Numbered from the stretch's first letter, positions 44,964 through 52,337 are shown. The stretch: 64,000 nucleotides of DNA from Marinibactrum halimedae (GCF_021234875.1 NZ_JAJQVM010000010.1:62001-126000); one strand, 5' to 3'. Program-made: numbers and translations. The notes: generated by a model from the letters alone, not told the origin.

Positions 44964-45211
44964 CGGAATTCCGTCAGTTAAAATGACGGTATTAATGAGC
45001 TCAGATTTGAGCTTATCTACCTAAGCCATTTTTCTGGCTTAGCTCTTCTAAGACCTGCCCCGTCGAATTAACGGGTTAGATGCGCCCAAATTTGGGCCTA
45101 TCTCTATTTGATTGGCGATGCATCCAGATTTGGATGTATCGTTAACCATCCATTTTTGGATAGTTGATTCCCAGAATGGAAATTTCCATTCTGGCGAGGT
45201 AAGTTGAACTT
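44964..45211. repeat. Array of about ten short inverted repeats with different stems
   Basis: Between the Rha stop and a small membrane ORF lie consecutive perfect or near-perfect hairpins: 44964-44973 (CGGAATTCCG), 44971-44989, 44998-45013, 45021-45042 (8-bp stem), 45059-45075, 45084-45097 (GCCCAAATTTGGGC), 45116-45141 (11-bp stem with one GU), 45144-45165, 45171-45194 (24-bp perfect palindrome) and 45201-45211. Stems differ in sequence, while the loops are mostly AT-rich (GATT, AAATTT, TTTT). No function is known to me. Confidence 0.85.
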
Positions 45212-45920
45212 ACGCCGCCTGCTCTGATGCAATTACTTCCAAGACTCGCTTAAACCACATAGGGCGATAGCCAGAGTGATCACTATCTTTGGCCTTGTAT
45301 GGCTCCATGCTGCAATATTCCATACCGAGTTCAGTTGGTGCCCAGTTACCGTTTATTTTTACTTGAAGACCGTTTTCTAGAAGCAGCTTATTTACTGCCT
45401 GTGCTGTCTTGCCAATTAATTCACCCAGCTTGCTGGGGATTAGCGGTACTTCCGTAACGGTGTTATGGCCGATTAATAGCGGATTAAAATCGACACCGGT
45501 GTCGTTGAGGGTTTGGTCTACTGCGATAGCTTTTGCCATTTCCGGGGCGGTACCGAGTAACTTACTCGCTTCGATGTAGCCAGATAATTGAGCGGCTGCG
45601 TGTTGAGCTGGTGCAATGCGCGGTTTGTTTTCGATTACTGGCTTTTCTAATTGCTCAAGCTCTTGCCAGCGCTTGATGATCACTCTGCGAAGGTTTGGGT
45701 TGTAACCCGTGATCAGGGTGAGTGTCAGCTCTTTATCTAAATGATATTCAGTATATGTATTACCATTATGAACATAATTCGAACTATCCAAATTTGGATG
45801 GTTCAAATCGGTGCATAATTTCTCTATATCACGCTTAATGTGACCATGCTGCTTACCCGTCAATTCCGCTATCTCACGGCTCGACATGGTTTTAATTTCA
45901 GCAGTAGGTAATGTGTTCAT
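45210..45920 (-). CDS. Rha-family phage regulatory protein (second copy)
   Basis: 236 aa. The N-terminal Rha domain is clear: MSSREIAELTGKQHGHIKRDIEKL, then YHLDKELTLTLITGYNPNLRRVIIKRWQEL. The C-terminal half has a second domain (PLIPSKLGELIGKTAQAVNKLL...NGNWAPTELGMEYC) like other phage antirepressor C-termini. GGAGA precedes the ATG, and a terminator separates it from the lysis genes. Only the domain type is shared with the protein at 19868. Its own coding sequence contains several palindromes similar to those in the array downstream. Confidence 0.8.
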   Translation of the reverse strand: MNTLPTAEIKTMSSREIAELTGKQHGHIKRDIEKLCTDLNHPNLDSSNYVHNGNTYTEYHLDKELTLTLITGYNPNLRRVIIKRWQELEQLEKPVIENKPRIAPAQHAAAQLSGYIEASKLLGTAPEMAKAIAVDQTLNDTGVDFNPLLIGHNTVTEVPLIPSKLGELIGKTAQAVNKLLLENGLQVKINGNWAPTELGMEYCSMEPYKAKDSDHSGYRPMWFKRVLEVIASEQAA

Positions 45921-46014
45921 ATTTGATCTCTCCGATTAAAGGTGGGGTACTCGCTCACGTCGGGCCGAGAGTAAGCCCACTTTCCCCCATGACGTGCTCT
46001 CGATTTGCAGGCAT

Positions 46015-46040
46015 AAAAAAACCCGCGAGATGCGGGCTTT
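46015..46040 (-). terminator. Terminator after the lysis cassette
   Basis: On the minus strand AAAGCCCGC, loop ATCTC, GCGGG then seven T. It ends the lysis operon upstream of the second rha gene. Confidence 0.75.
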
Positions 46041-46060
46041 GAGTGTTGAAGTATCCGTAA

Positions 46061-46348
46061 TTAACGCAACTGAAATGCAATAACGGTTGTGGCGATAGTC
46101 AGAAATGCGCCAAGGACTGTCCAAGCTACTTTTGAGTTAAACAGTGACTGTGAATCCGTTTTACTGTGAGCCACCTCAACAGCCTGTACCCTTAACTCAA
46201 GCTTATCTAGTCGTTCAAAAGAGCGCTTAATTGCATCATCTGAGTTGGCCTGACGCTCTTCAATGCGTACCAACATGTTGAGACTGTCTTCGATTCTGAC
46301 AAGCCTTGCTTCGAGCCGAGTTGCCAATCTGTCAAAATCATCCATCAA
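46061..46348 (-). CDS. Coiled-coil protein with C-terminal membrane anchor (lysis accessory)
   Basis: 95 aa: a long heptad region (RLEARLVRIEDSLNMLVRIEERQ...LDKLELRVQAVE) then one membrane helix near the C-terminus (VAWTVLGAFLTIATTVIAFQL). The layout is like XhlA-type proteins and some spanin or holin partners. It overlaps the holin stop by 4 nt. A role in host lysis is inferred from operon position. Confidence 0.65.
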   Translation of the reverse strand: MMDDFDRLATRLEARLVRIEDSLNMLVRIEERQANSDDAIKRSFERLDKLELRVQAVEVAHSKTDSQSLFNSKVAWTVLGAFLTIATTVIAFQLR

Positions 46349-46779
46349 AGTAATCCTGATTTTGTAACTTTATTACCGGACAACAGTAATTTATCGTCAC
46401 TTCGCTTTTTAACATAGCCGAGATAGCCGGCACCAAACATGATCCACATTCCCTCGGGCACGGAGTCCAATAAAGCCTCTATATTTTTTGCAGCCTGAAA
46501 TGTTTGATCAGGCCACCAGATGCCGAGGATGCCGCCTAAAAAACAGAAGATAATCACGCCGTACATGACGTATAAAAATGTTGGTCGAGCACGAGATGTA
46601 TAAGGATCAGATGATTTCGCTTCAGCAACAATTGCTTGGATTGCCATCTCTTGCTCTTTAAATCTGCCTTCCATTGCCAGCTTTGCGGCCTCGTGCTTAA
46701 GCTTTGCCTTGTCCGCTTTGCTGATTGCAAACTTATCAATGGCCGATGTTAATAAACCTGCAACTTCGCTAATCATCAA
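46345..46779 (-). CDS. Holin (3TM family)
   Basis: 144 aa. After a charged N-terminal helical region come two clear hydrophobic segments (FLYVMYGVIIFCFLGGILGIWW and GMWIMFGAGYLGYV), matching the family of 3TM holins with an RARPTFLY motif. It permeabilises the inner membrane to release the endolysin. It starts within the endolysin stop (ATGA). Confidence 0.78.
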   Translation of the reverse strand: MMISEVAGLLTSAIDKFAISKADKAKLKHEAAKLAMEGRFKEQEMAIQAIVAEAKSSDPYTSRARPTFLYVMYGVIIFCFLGGILGIWWPDQTFQAAKNIEALLDSVPEGMWIMFGAGYLGYVKKRSDDKLLLSGNKVTKSGLL

Positions 46780-47240
46780 TAAACACCCCGAATAGAGCCA
46801 GTGCGCATCACTTGTGAGTGCCGCTCCGCACGTTGAGGGCTGTCATGCTCAGCCCATTTGCTATCAAGCATCTCGCGTGCGGCATCGTCAAAATCATCAG
46901 CATCAATACACGCAAGAGTGTTTGTAAACCCTAATAACCCTTGTACGCCTAGTTGATAAGCCATACTAATCAAAATAGCTTTACGATCATCGTTTAACTC
47001 TATAAAAGCAGGGATTTTTTGCTCAAGCTGGTCCAGCAATGAGCTGCATTTATCAAGCAGCCAAGCATTAGCCATTTCTTTTGTTAGCGTTAGGGTGAAA
47101 AAGTGAAGCGGTGCGCACTTAGTACCAATTTTTAATCCATACCCAATCGTGGGGTAACCGTTAGAGCAATAATACGGACGCGAGCGAAAGCCCTCTTCAG
47201 CACGCAATATCTTTGCAGCAAGAGTGATAACGTTATTCAT
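46776..47240 (-). CDS. Endolysin (T4-type lysozyme, GH24)
   Basis: 154 aa. The catalytic arrangement Glu-8aa-Cys-5aa-Thr is seen in EEGFRSRPYYCSNGYPTIGYG, as in many phage lysozymes. There is no signal-anchor or SAR helix, so export should depend on the holin. It is the first gene after a strong terminator. Confidence 0.88.
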   Translation of the reverse strand: MNNVITLAAKILRAEEGFRSRPYYCSNGYPTIGYGLKIGTKCAPLHFFTLTLTKEMANAWLLDKCSSLLDQLEQKIPAFIELNDDRKAILISMAYQLGVQGLLGFTNTLACIDADDFDDAAREMLDSKWAEHDSPQRAERHSQVMRTGSIRGVY

Positions 47241-47256
47241 AGTTTTATTTCAGATA

Positions 47257-47279
47257 TAAAAAAGCCCTCCGAAGAGGGC
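47257..47279 (-). terminator. Terminator just before the endolysin gene
   Basis: Minus strand GCCCTC-TTCG-GAGGGC followed by T6, 17-40 nt before the lysozyme start. Late transcripts must read through it, as expected for Q antitermination. Confidence 0.8.
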
Positions 47280-47330
47280 AACCGAAAACGCGCATTGGGG
47301 GTACGCTAGAATCCTAAATTTCAGGCATAA

Positions 47331-47358
47331 AAAAGCCCCGACAGAGTGCCGAGGCTTT
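47331..47358 (-). terminator. Second terminator after the XRE-ImmA gene
   Basis: Minus strand AAAGCC-x-CG...CG-x-GGCTTT hairpin followed by T residues. Confidence 0.7.
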
Positions 47359-47378
47359 GTGTTTCGCAGCTTTAAATC

Positions 47379-47407
47379 AAAAACGCCCTAAACATTTATT
47401 TAGGGCG
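47379..47407 (-). terminator. First terminator after the XRE-ImmA gene
   Basis: Minus strand CGCCCTAAA pairs with TTTAGGGCG around a 6-nt loop, followed by T-rich sequence, 49 nt after the stop. Confidence 0.72.
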
Positions 47408-47455
47408 CAAGAATTAACAATATGTGATTCAGAGTAATTTATTGTGCACAAAAAA

Positions 47456-48664
47456 TCAATTATTTCTTTTTGGAAAACCTAAAACTGAGCCAGATTTACC
47501 TAACGAGGAATTAACACCTCTTGGCTTTAGCTTTAGCTCAACCAAATTTTCCGCTTGCGGACGTTCAGAAAAATAATTTTCAGGTAAGCCGCAAAGATCA
47601 GCTATCAGCTCTTTAGGCAAACCTAATTGAAAGGCCAGTTCGCCCTTAGAAATATGACTATTATCAACCAACATTGATACGGCTCGATTCAATAGCCTTG
47701 GCATTTCAAATGGAACTTGATCATCATACGGTTCTCCCTTTCTCCATCCCCTAGCTGAAATACCCTTAAATAATCGAAGCTTAGTGTCATCATCAATAAT
47801 TCCAAGCTGATAGCATCGCATTATCATAGAAGCAATAGAGCATTTCCAGCGGCGCTTCAAAGTCAGAAAGTTATCGAGAGTAGGCCAAACAACTTCATTC
47901 ACAAAAGACTCCGAAGGCATTAGAAAACACCCCGCGAACAGATCGGCTTGTCGCTCAATTTCTTTGTATGTAGAACTTGAATTTAAATGAGACCCATCTA
48001 CGTATCTATGCAGAACCAAATGCCCCAACTCATGTGCAGCATCAAATCGACTGCGAATACCATTTGCTTTATCAGCTGCAACTAAAACATATGGATGGCC
48101 GTCAGTCTCACTCCACCTGGATACACCATCCATTTTAACGTAACCAATCTCATTTCTGGTAAATATGACACCAGCATTTTCCAAGGTAAGCACAACATTA
48201 TTTATTGGACCCAACCCCAACCCCCAAACCTCACGGCACTTCGCTGCCATCTTCTCTACTTCAACATCAGATATATTTAGCGGGTTTGTTTCTTCAATGA
48301 ATGGAATATTCACTTTGGGCCAAACTAACCACTTAGAAAGATATCCAGATATTTCTGAAAGAAAATCAAGTCGCATCTGTGACACCCCTCTAGCAGACTT
48401 CGCAGTGGATGCTTGAGATCTAAAGAAATAAGGCTTTTCTCCATGACTGGCAATATCTTTCAAAAACCAACTTTCAGGAAAGTTCACAACTTCACTTAAG
48501 CGGCTTAATTTTTCGTTTTCTGGGGCTTGAGTACCTTTTTCCCAATTGGAAATAGTTGCCGGTGATACCCCTACCAGCGAAGCTAATGCGTTACGCGTTA
48601 TGCCTAAAAATTTACGCACCTGGGTTAATCTCTCTGAATTAAACCCACTAACCCCTTTTCTCAT
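47456..48664 (-). CDS. XRE-family regulator fused to ImmA/IrrE metallopeptidase
   Basis: 402 aa. Residues 10-65 are an XRE helix-turn-helix (LGITRNALASLVGVSPATISNWEKG). Residues about 200-250 form an ImmA/IrrE zinc peptidase (AAHELGHLVLHR, H211-E-x-x-H215, third ligand probably E237 in ERQADLFAG). The C-terminal 130 aa are unassigned. ImmA-type enzymes cleave partner repressors and also occur in toxin-antitoxin-like defence loci. It is 17 nt downstream of a 227-aa partner, with its own promoter and three terminators, so it is insulated from the late operon. Confidence 0.82.
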   Translation of the reverse strand: MRKGVSGFNSERLTQVRKFLGITRNALASLVGVSPATISNWEKGTQAPENEKLSRLSEVVNFPESWFLKDIASHGEKPYFFRSQASTAKSARGVSQMRLDFLSEISGYLSKWLVWPKVNIPFIEETNPLNISDVEVEKMAAKCREVWGLGLGPINNVVLTLENAGVIFTRNEIGYVKMDGVSRWSETDGHPYVLVAADKANGIRSRFDAAHELGHLVLHRYVDGSHLNSSSTYKEIERQADLFAGCFLMPSESFVNEVVWPTLDNFLTLKRRWKCSIASMIMRCYQLGIIDDDTKLRLFKGISARGWRKGEPYDDQVPFEMPRLLNRAVSMLVDNSHISKGELAFQLGLPKELIADLCGLPENYFSERPQAENLVELKLKPRGVNSSLGKSGSVLGFPKRNN

Positions 48665-48681
48665 AATTTATACCTTAAACA

Positions 48682-49365
48682 CTAATCATCTTGAGCTGAA
48701 TCTTCTTCCGCTGAATCTTGTTCCGCCTCAATAACCTCTTTTCTAAAATCAGGCCATGCGTTATCAGGCTCTGAAACCTCTTCAGCAGGCATATCTGTAT
48801 ACATCTGCAACAACTCCACAATTGGAATCTTTAAGTGAAAGTCCTTCCAATTAATATGAGGCACGGCAACTATAACCTCTTTCGGAATAGATAAGTCTTG
48901 ATCTTGTTCTGAGTGAATAACAAGCATCACAATATGCAAAGTTCGACCATTATCAGACCTCAAAGGTGATGGGCTGAGCATGTCATCTATTGGAGGATCA
49001 AAATCCTTATTCATTTGCGCAAGCATTTCGCGATACTTTGCCGGCCTTGGGAGATCTTTATCATGTAATTCGCAGTGGCTTATTGAAATGTCCCCCACAG
49101 ATAGCACCACATATTGCTCCCCCTTCGGCTTCGTATATATAAAATCAGTCTGGACACCCTTCATAGGAGCACCCAATGCTTCATCTATCAGATAGTGTCG
49201 CTGCTGCGCCCTCGGTCTGCTAGGTTCCCGATGTTTAAAAAGTTTTGCCGTTTCTTCATATGCTAATTTGTAGCCGGAGTAGATCCTATCCTGAATAGAC
49301 AAGACAACGCTCTTATCAATGGAGCGAACAATGAATTCAGCTATACGCTCTTTAATATTGGACAT
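48682..49365 (-). CDS. Hypothetical protein, partner of XRE-ImmA, 227 aa
   Basis: Not recognised. The N-terminal part (IAEFIVRSIDKSVVLSIQDRIYSGYKLA) is helical, the middle is beta-rich (YVVLSVGDISISHCELHD, HIVMLVIH), and the tail is strongly acidic (EQDSAEEDSAQDD). It is the first gene of the two-gene unit with XRE-ImmA. It may be the toxin, the antitoxin or the protease substrate; the acidic tail and the gene order do not settle which. Confidence 0.6.
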   Translation of the reverse strand: MSNIKERIAEFIVRSIDKSVVLSIQDRIYSGYKLAYEETAKLFKHREPSRPRAQQRHYLIDEALGAPMKGVQTDFIYTKPKGEQYVVLSVGDISISHCELHDKDLPRPAKYREMLAQMNKDFDPPIDDMLSPSPLRSDNGRTLHIVMLVIHSEQDQDLSIPKEVIVAVPHINWKDFHLKIPIVELLQMYTDMPAEEVSEPDNAWPDFRKEVIEAEQDSAEEDSAQDD

Positions 49366-49397
49366 AAAATTCTCGATGCTGGGTTAAGTTAATCGGA

Positions 49398-49426
49398 ATT
49401 TTAGTCCTAAAAATTTAGTTTTACAA
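49398..49426 (-). promoter_or_regulatory. Promoter with operator for the XRE-ImmA module
   Basis: Minus strand TTGTAA (49426-49421), 17-bp spacer, TAAAAT (49403-49398). The inverted repeat TTTTAG-TC-CTAAAA (49399-49412) overlaps the -10, as expected for autorepression by the XRE domain. Confidence 0.65.
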
Positions 49427-49438
49427 TGAAATGGGCGA

Positions 49439-49801
49439 TTACAAGGCATATAGGGCACAATCCATCCATGCCGTACCAGCCTTCACAATCACCTCCGCTC
49501 TGCGCCTGTCAACCTTCAGCTCCCGCGCCAACCGCGATAAGTTTCCACCATATAAATAGTACTTAGTCACCGCCTCTCCCATTTCAGAGTCTCGCGCTAA
49601 AAGGCGCGACAAAGCCGCGTCCACTCTCATTGCCTCATCATCGGAGATAGCGGGTGATAAGCCCTTAGAGCCCAGCAAGCGCCTGAATGGCTCAATCGTC
49701 GGATACCCTATATTGTCGGGATTAGAGCGAGCCCAGCGAGCCCACTGATCTAGAAGCCAAGGTGTATCAAACATCTGATTGTCATTTCTGGCCAGCATCA
49801 C
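49439..49801 (-). CDS. Q: Phage antitermination protein Q
   Basis: 120 aa of the antitermQ type: LLDQWARWARSNPDNIGYPTI at the start, a central DDEAMRVDAALSRL and a C-terminal helix-turn-helix-like NLSRLARELKVDRRRAEVIVKAG. It would bind a qut site and let RNA polymerase pass terminators into lysis and structural genes. It overlaps the YbcO-like gene by 4 nt. The XRE-ImmA module sits between it and its targets. Confidence 0.82.
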   Translation of the reverse strand: MMLARNDNQMFDTPWLLDQWARWARSNPDNIGYPTIEPFRRLLGSKGLSPAISDDEAMRVDAALSRLLARDSEMGEAVTKYYLYGGNLSRLARELKVDRRRAEVIVKAGTAWMDCALYAL

Positions 49802-50112
49802 TTAACCCCCTTAACACTAATCAACCCCTGCCCGATCCGGCGTTTCAAAGTACGAAATACTCCACGAATATGAGCACGGTAAATCTCGTCTTGCGAAATA
49901 TCTTTGACCTGCATACGACCATCAATAATGTCGTGACATGCAGAGCAGCAATCAGCACCCCAGTAGTCGGGGCTTTTTATTCCCATGCCTTTCATCTCGC
50001 TAGGAGCATGAGCGAGCACCGTCGTCTCTGGGTTGCCGTTGCAATACGGATAAAGCTGTACAGTGCACTCTTGACCGCGTGCTGCTTTTGTTAGAGCGGT
50101 TTGTTTAGCCAT
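49798..50112 (-). CDS. YbcO-like nuclease-domain protein (DUF1364)
   Basis: 104 aa from MAKQTALTKAARGQECTVQ. KAARGQECTVQLYPYCNGNPETTVLAH and CCSACHDIIDGR match the E. coli YbcO family (zinc-binding, HNH-like nuclease fold) found in lambdoid nin regions. ATG 50112 overlaps the NinB stop. The longer frame from 50169 lies in the preceding gene and is unlikely. Confidence 0.82.
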   Translation of the reverse strand: MAKQTALTKAARGQECTVQLYPYCNGNPETTVLAHAPSEMKGMGIKSPDYWGADCCSACHDIIDGRMQVKDISQDEIYRAHIRGVFRTLKRRIGQGLISVKGVK

Positions 50113-50575
50113 TCTGATACCTCTTAAACTCGCCCTTACTCTCCAGCGTAATCCCATGCTCAGATGCAAAGTGTTGCTGTATCGTTGCCATATACCGTGT
50201 CATTTGCTCGCGACTCATTAAGCTGGTGACCGTAAAAAAATCCATTATTTGAAGCTTTTCCGGATAATCCCTGTGCTTTAAAACCGTGTCGTAGGCAACG
50301 CGAAACTTTTCACACTCACCCCGCATCAACGGCACACCAAAATGCAATTTACAATATCGTCTTGAGCTACCAGTGGGCTGACTTAGCGCTTTGTCTATTT
50401 GCCCATACCAGATGTGACTTAATGCGTTTTGATCAAGTGAACGATCAGCACCAATGCGTGGTTGTGTGTATGTAATGTATTTGTGTTTTTGATAAAGCTC
50501 GCTAACGTGCTGAGTGAAAGCCTTTAGTGTTTGATCTGAATTTATTGTCCATGCTGCGCCCATCACATCCCCCAA
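50105..50575 (-). CDS. NinB-like recombination protein
   Basis: 156 aa with RSLDQNALSHIWYGQI, the RSLDQNxxxW signature of NinB (Orf family), and a helical C-terminal half. NinB assists phage recombination by binding single-stranded DNA and SSB. Its position before ybcO and Q matches nin regions. Similarity outside the signature is modest. Confidence 0.65.
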   Translation of the reverse strand: MGDVMGAAWTINSDQTLKAFTQHVSELYQKHKYITYTQPRIGADRSLDQNALSHIWYGQIDKALSQPTGSSRRYCKLHFGVPLMRGECEKFRVAYDTVLKHRDYPEKLQIMDFFTVTSLMSREQMTRYMATIQQHFASEHGITLESKGEFKRYQNG

Positions 50576-50752
50576 TTAACGTTTAAAAATCTCATCAAGT
50601 TTACTTTTGACATCAAGCCCCGCCTTATCCCAGTCCTTTTTATATTTTTCACTTTTTTTAAAATCTTCCCGAATGGCAAGGCAAAGCCTCATGAAAAAAT
50701 AACAACAATAAAAAAGAATCAACATCATCAAAATAAAAAGAATCATGTCCAT
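50576..50752 (-). CDS. Small membrane protein, 58 aa
   Basis: MDMILFILMMLILFYCCYFF gives one transmembrane helix, followed by a basic cytoplasmic-type tail (KKSEKYKKDWDKAGLDV). AGGAG lies 9 nt before the ATG. It ends 1 nt upstream of the NinB-like start and begins 17 nt after the gene at 50770, so it fits the operon. Function unknown. Confidence 0.6.
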   Translation of the reverse strand: MDMILFILMMLILFYCCYFFMRLCLAIREDFKKSEKYKKDWDKAGLDVKSKLDEIFKR

Positions 50753-50769
50753 CACACCCCGCTCCTGAT

Positions 50770-50970
50770 TTATTGCTTAACAAGCCCATCTAATTTCTGC
50801 GCATTCGCCAAAGTTCTTTCATCGGTAATACCCATACGCTTGCAGAAATCGACAGCTTTAAAGTTCTCAGCAATGCGTTTCTCTGACTCACTTAAAACAA
50901 TTGTTCCTGGCTTATCAAAATAAGCCCATGATCTGTCATGCACACTTTGATACAGGGCCAGCGGATTCAT
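50770..50970 (-). CDS. Hypothetical protein, 66 aa
   Basis: Small soluble product (MNPLALYQSVHDRSWAYFDK...) starting within the stop of the P-like gene (ATGA overlap), so translationally coupled. No motif recognised. Confidence 0.6.
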   Translation of the reverse strand: MNPLALYQSVHDRSWAYFDKPGTIVLSESEKRIAENFKAVDFCKRMGITDERTLANAQKLDGLVKQ

Positions 50971-51449
50971 AAGTCACCAAATATGTTTTTAAAGTCTTGT
51001 TGAAATCGGTTGTTAGCATCTTTGGATTTTTTAATTGCTTCGTCGCTGGGTAGCGCTAGCGGTGTAAATTCTCGGTGACCTCGTGCTTGTGGTGGCACTG
51101 CGCAATGACTTTCAAACTGTGCGTAACTTGGCGGGTACGCATCTTCGCCATCCAGAGTTTTTTGTTTGATAATTTGCTCAAGCTTTGCAAAACCACGAGC
51201 AAAATCCTCAGAAGTCAAATGGCTCAGTTTCTTGCACCACAATTTCGCCGTGTTCGAAAGTTCGCCCTTCACCAGAAAAGCCCCCGCTCTGGTAGTCCAC
51301 AGGTGGCCGTACAGTTGCGCCATTCTCACCCACAGGGCTGACACCAGCTTCTCGGTCGAGGCGTTCCATGTGCTCGATGAAGTCGGCTTCTGCTCGCTCT
51401 GCTGGAGTTGGTTTATAACTTGGTTTCCCAGTTCGGTAGCTGTTTGCAT
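50967..51449 (-). CDS. Replication protein P-like (helicase loader)
   Basis: 160 aa: LWVRMAQLYGHLWTTR, then FARGFAKLEQIIKQ and AYPPSYAQFESHC, matching the phage P family spacing, including the conserved PP(S)xxxFxxxC end. It would recruit host DnaB to the origin. The first ~80 codons overlap the C-terminal region of the O-like gene in another frame (51208-51449). A later Met (about residue 43) is possible but would remove part of the conserved region. Confidence 0.68.
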   Translation of the reverse strand: MQTATELGNQVINQLQQSEQKPTSSSTWNASTEKLVSALWVRMAQLYGHLWTTRAGAFLVKGELSNTAKLWCKKLSHLTSEDFARGFAKLEQIIKQKTLDGEDAYPPSYAQFESHCAVPPQARGHREFTPLALPSDEAIKKSKDANNRFQQDFKNIFGDL

Positions 51450-52251
51450 GATTCCCCCCCTGATTAAAATTTTGTGAGTTTTTTATCCACTGAAATTCAA
51501 AGCCCCGCCAACCTTTCATCATTGCGGTATCAAGGCATTGCTCTACGGTGTAACCAGACATGTTCGCCAGTGTTAATTCTTTTCCGATAAGCCTGAACGC
51601 TCGCATCGAAATCGTCCCTCGTGATTTTTTCCGAGCATCAAGCCAAGCATCAAAACATTCGTCACTCGGTCGCTCAGGCCAATGCCATGATTCCCAATCG
51701 TCGAGATTCGGTTTGAATGTTTTTGGTTTTGATTTCTTCGGCAACGGCTTTTCCGGCTCACGCTCGTGATCAAACTCGTTTTGATCAAGTAAGTTTTTAT
51801 TAAATTCAGTATTTGTTATATCTAAGTCTTTATTAAGTGACTGATTTGCCGTCGACGGTGAATCCGTTAACGGTAAACCCGTCGACGGTAAATCCGTACA
51901 CGGTAACTTTTCTGTAACATTTTCTTCCTTTTTCACCGTTGACGGATTTTCAGTAAACGGTGTTTCTTGAATAATCCAATCGTTTTTATCAAATGATCCG
52001 CCTGATTTACGAGACTGAGTTTTATGCGCGTAGCCAGCTTCTACAAGCTCGCCCAAAAGCTTTCTGCACTTGTCTCTGCCGATACCAAAACGTTTACGCA
52101 AATGGGCTTCTTGAATCTCCCAGTTGTCGGGACGAGTCAAAAGAAATATCAATAAACCCATTGCATCAAGAGACAGCCGCTCGTCATTCGGTATCTCGTT
52201 ATTGAGCACGTAAAAACCCGAATCCGGGCGCTTACCTCTTATGATTGCCAT
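51208..52251 (-). CDS. Replication initiator, lambda O-like organisation
   Basis: 347 aa. The N-terminal ~90 residues form a winged helix-type domain (LSLDAMGLLIFLLTRPDNWEIQEAHLRKRFGIGRDKCRKLLGELV is spread over residues 27-71). A Ser/Thr/Pro-rich linker encoded by iterons follows (about residues 95-140), then a C-terminal domain with FDAWLDARKKSRGTISMRAFRLIGKEL. This domain order is like lambda O, with the origin inside the gene. AGGTG precedes ATG 52251. The last 80 residues are Gly/Arg-rich and overlap the P-like gene. Confidence 0.8.
   Translation of the reverse strand: MAIIRGKRPDSGFYVLNNEIPNDERLSLDAMGLLIFLLTRPDNWEIQEAHLRKRFGIGRDKCRKLLGELVEAGYAHKTQSRKSGGSFDKNDWIIQETPFTENPSTVKKEENVTEKLPCTDLPSTGLPLTDSPSTANQSLNKDLDITNTEFNKNLLDQNEFDHEREPEKPLPKKSKPKTFKPNLDDWESWHWPERPSDECFDAWLDARKKSRGTISMRAFRLIGKELTLANMSGYTVEQCLDTAMMKGWRGFEFQWIKNSQNFNQGGNHANSYRTGKPSYKPTPAERAEADFIEHMERLDREAGVSPVGENGATVRPPVDYQSGGFSGEGRTFEHGEIVVQETEPFDF
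51791..51965. other. Predicted phage replication origin (iterons plus AT-rich stretch)
   Basis: Four adjacent 15-bp iterons CCGTnnACGGTrAAy lie at 51849-51863, 51864-51878, 51879-51893 and 51894-51908. Two more (CCGTTGACGG at 51936, diverged copy at 51951) follow after 27 nt. Each core is a near-perfect palindrome (CCGTCGACGG, CCGTTAACGG). A 55-bp AT-rich stretch (51791-51846) adjoins them. It sits inside the initiator gene as lambda ori does. Confidence 0.75.
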
Positions 52252-52337
52252 TAATCACCTGTACTACTGGATAAAAAAACATTCACCTGGGGTTATTAAC
52301 GAAACCCAAAAAATTTGAAATAATTCACACATCTTGG

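Noticed and set aside
44964-45211. CRISPR array
   Set aside because: No sequence is repeated between units and spacing is irregular; only palindromic form recurs, and no cas genes are nearby.
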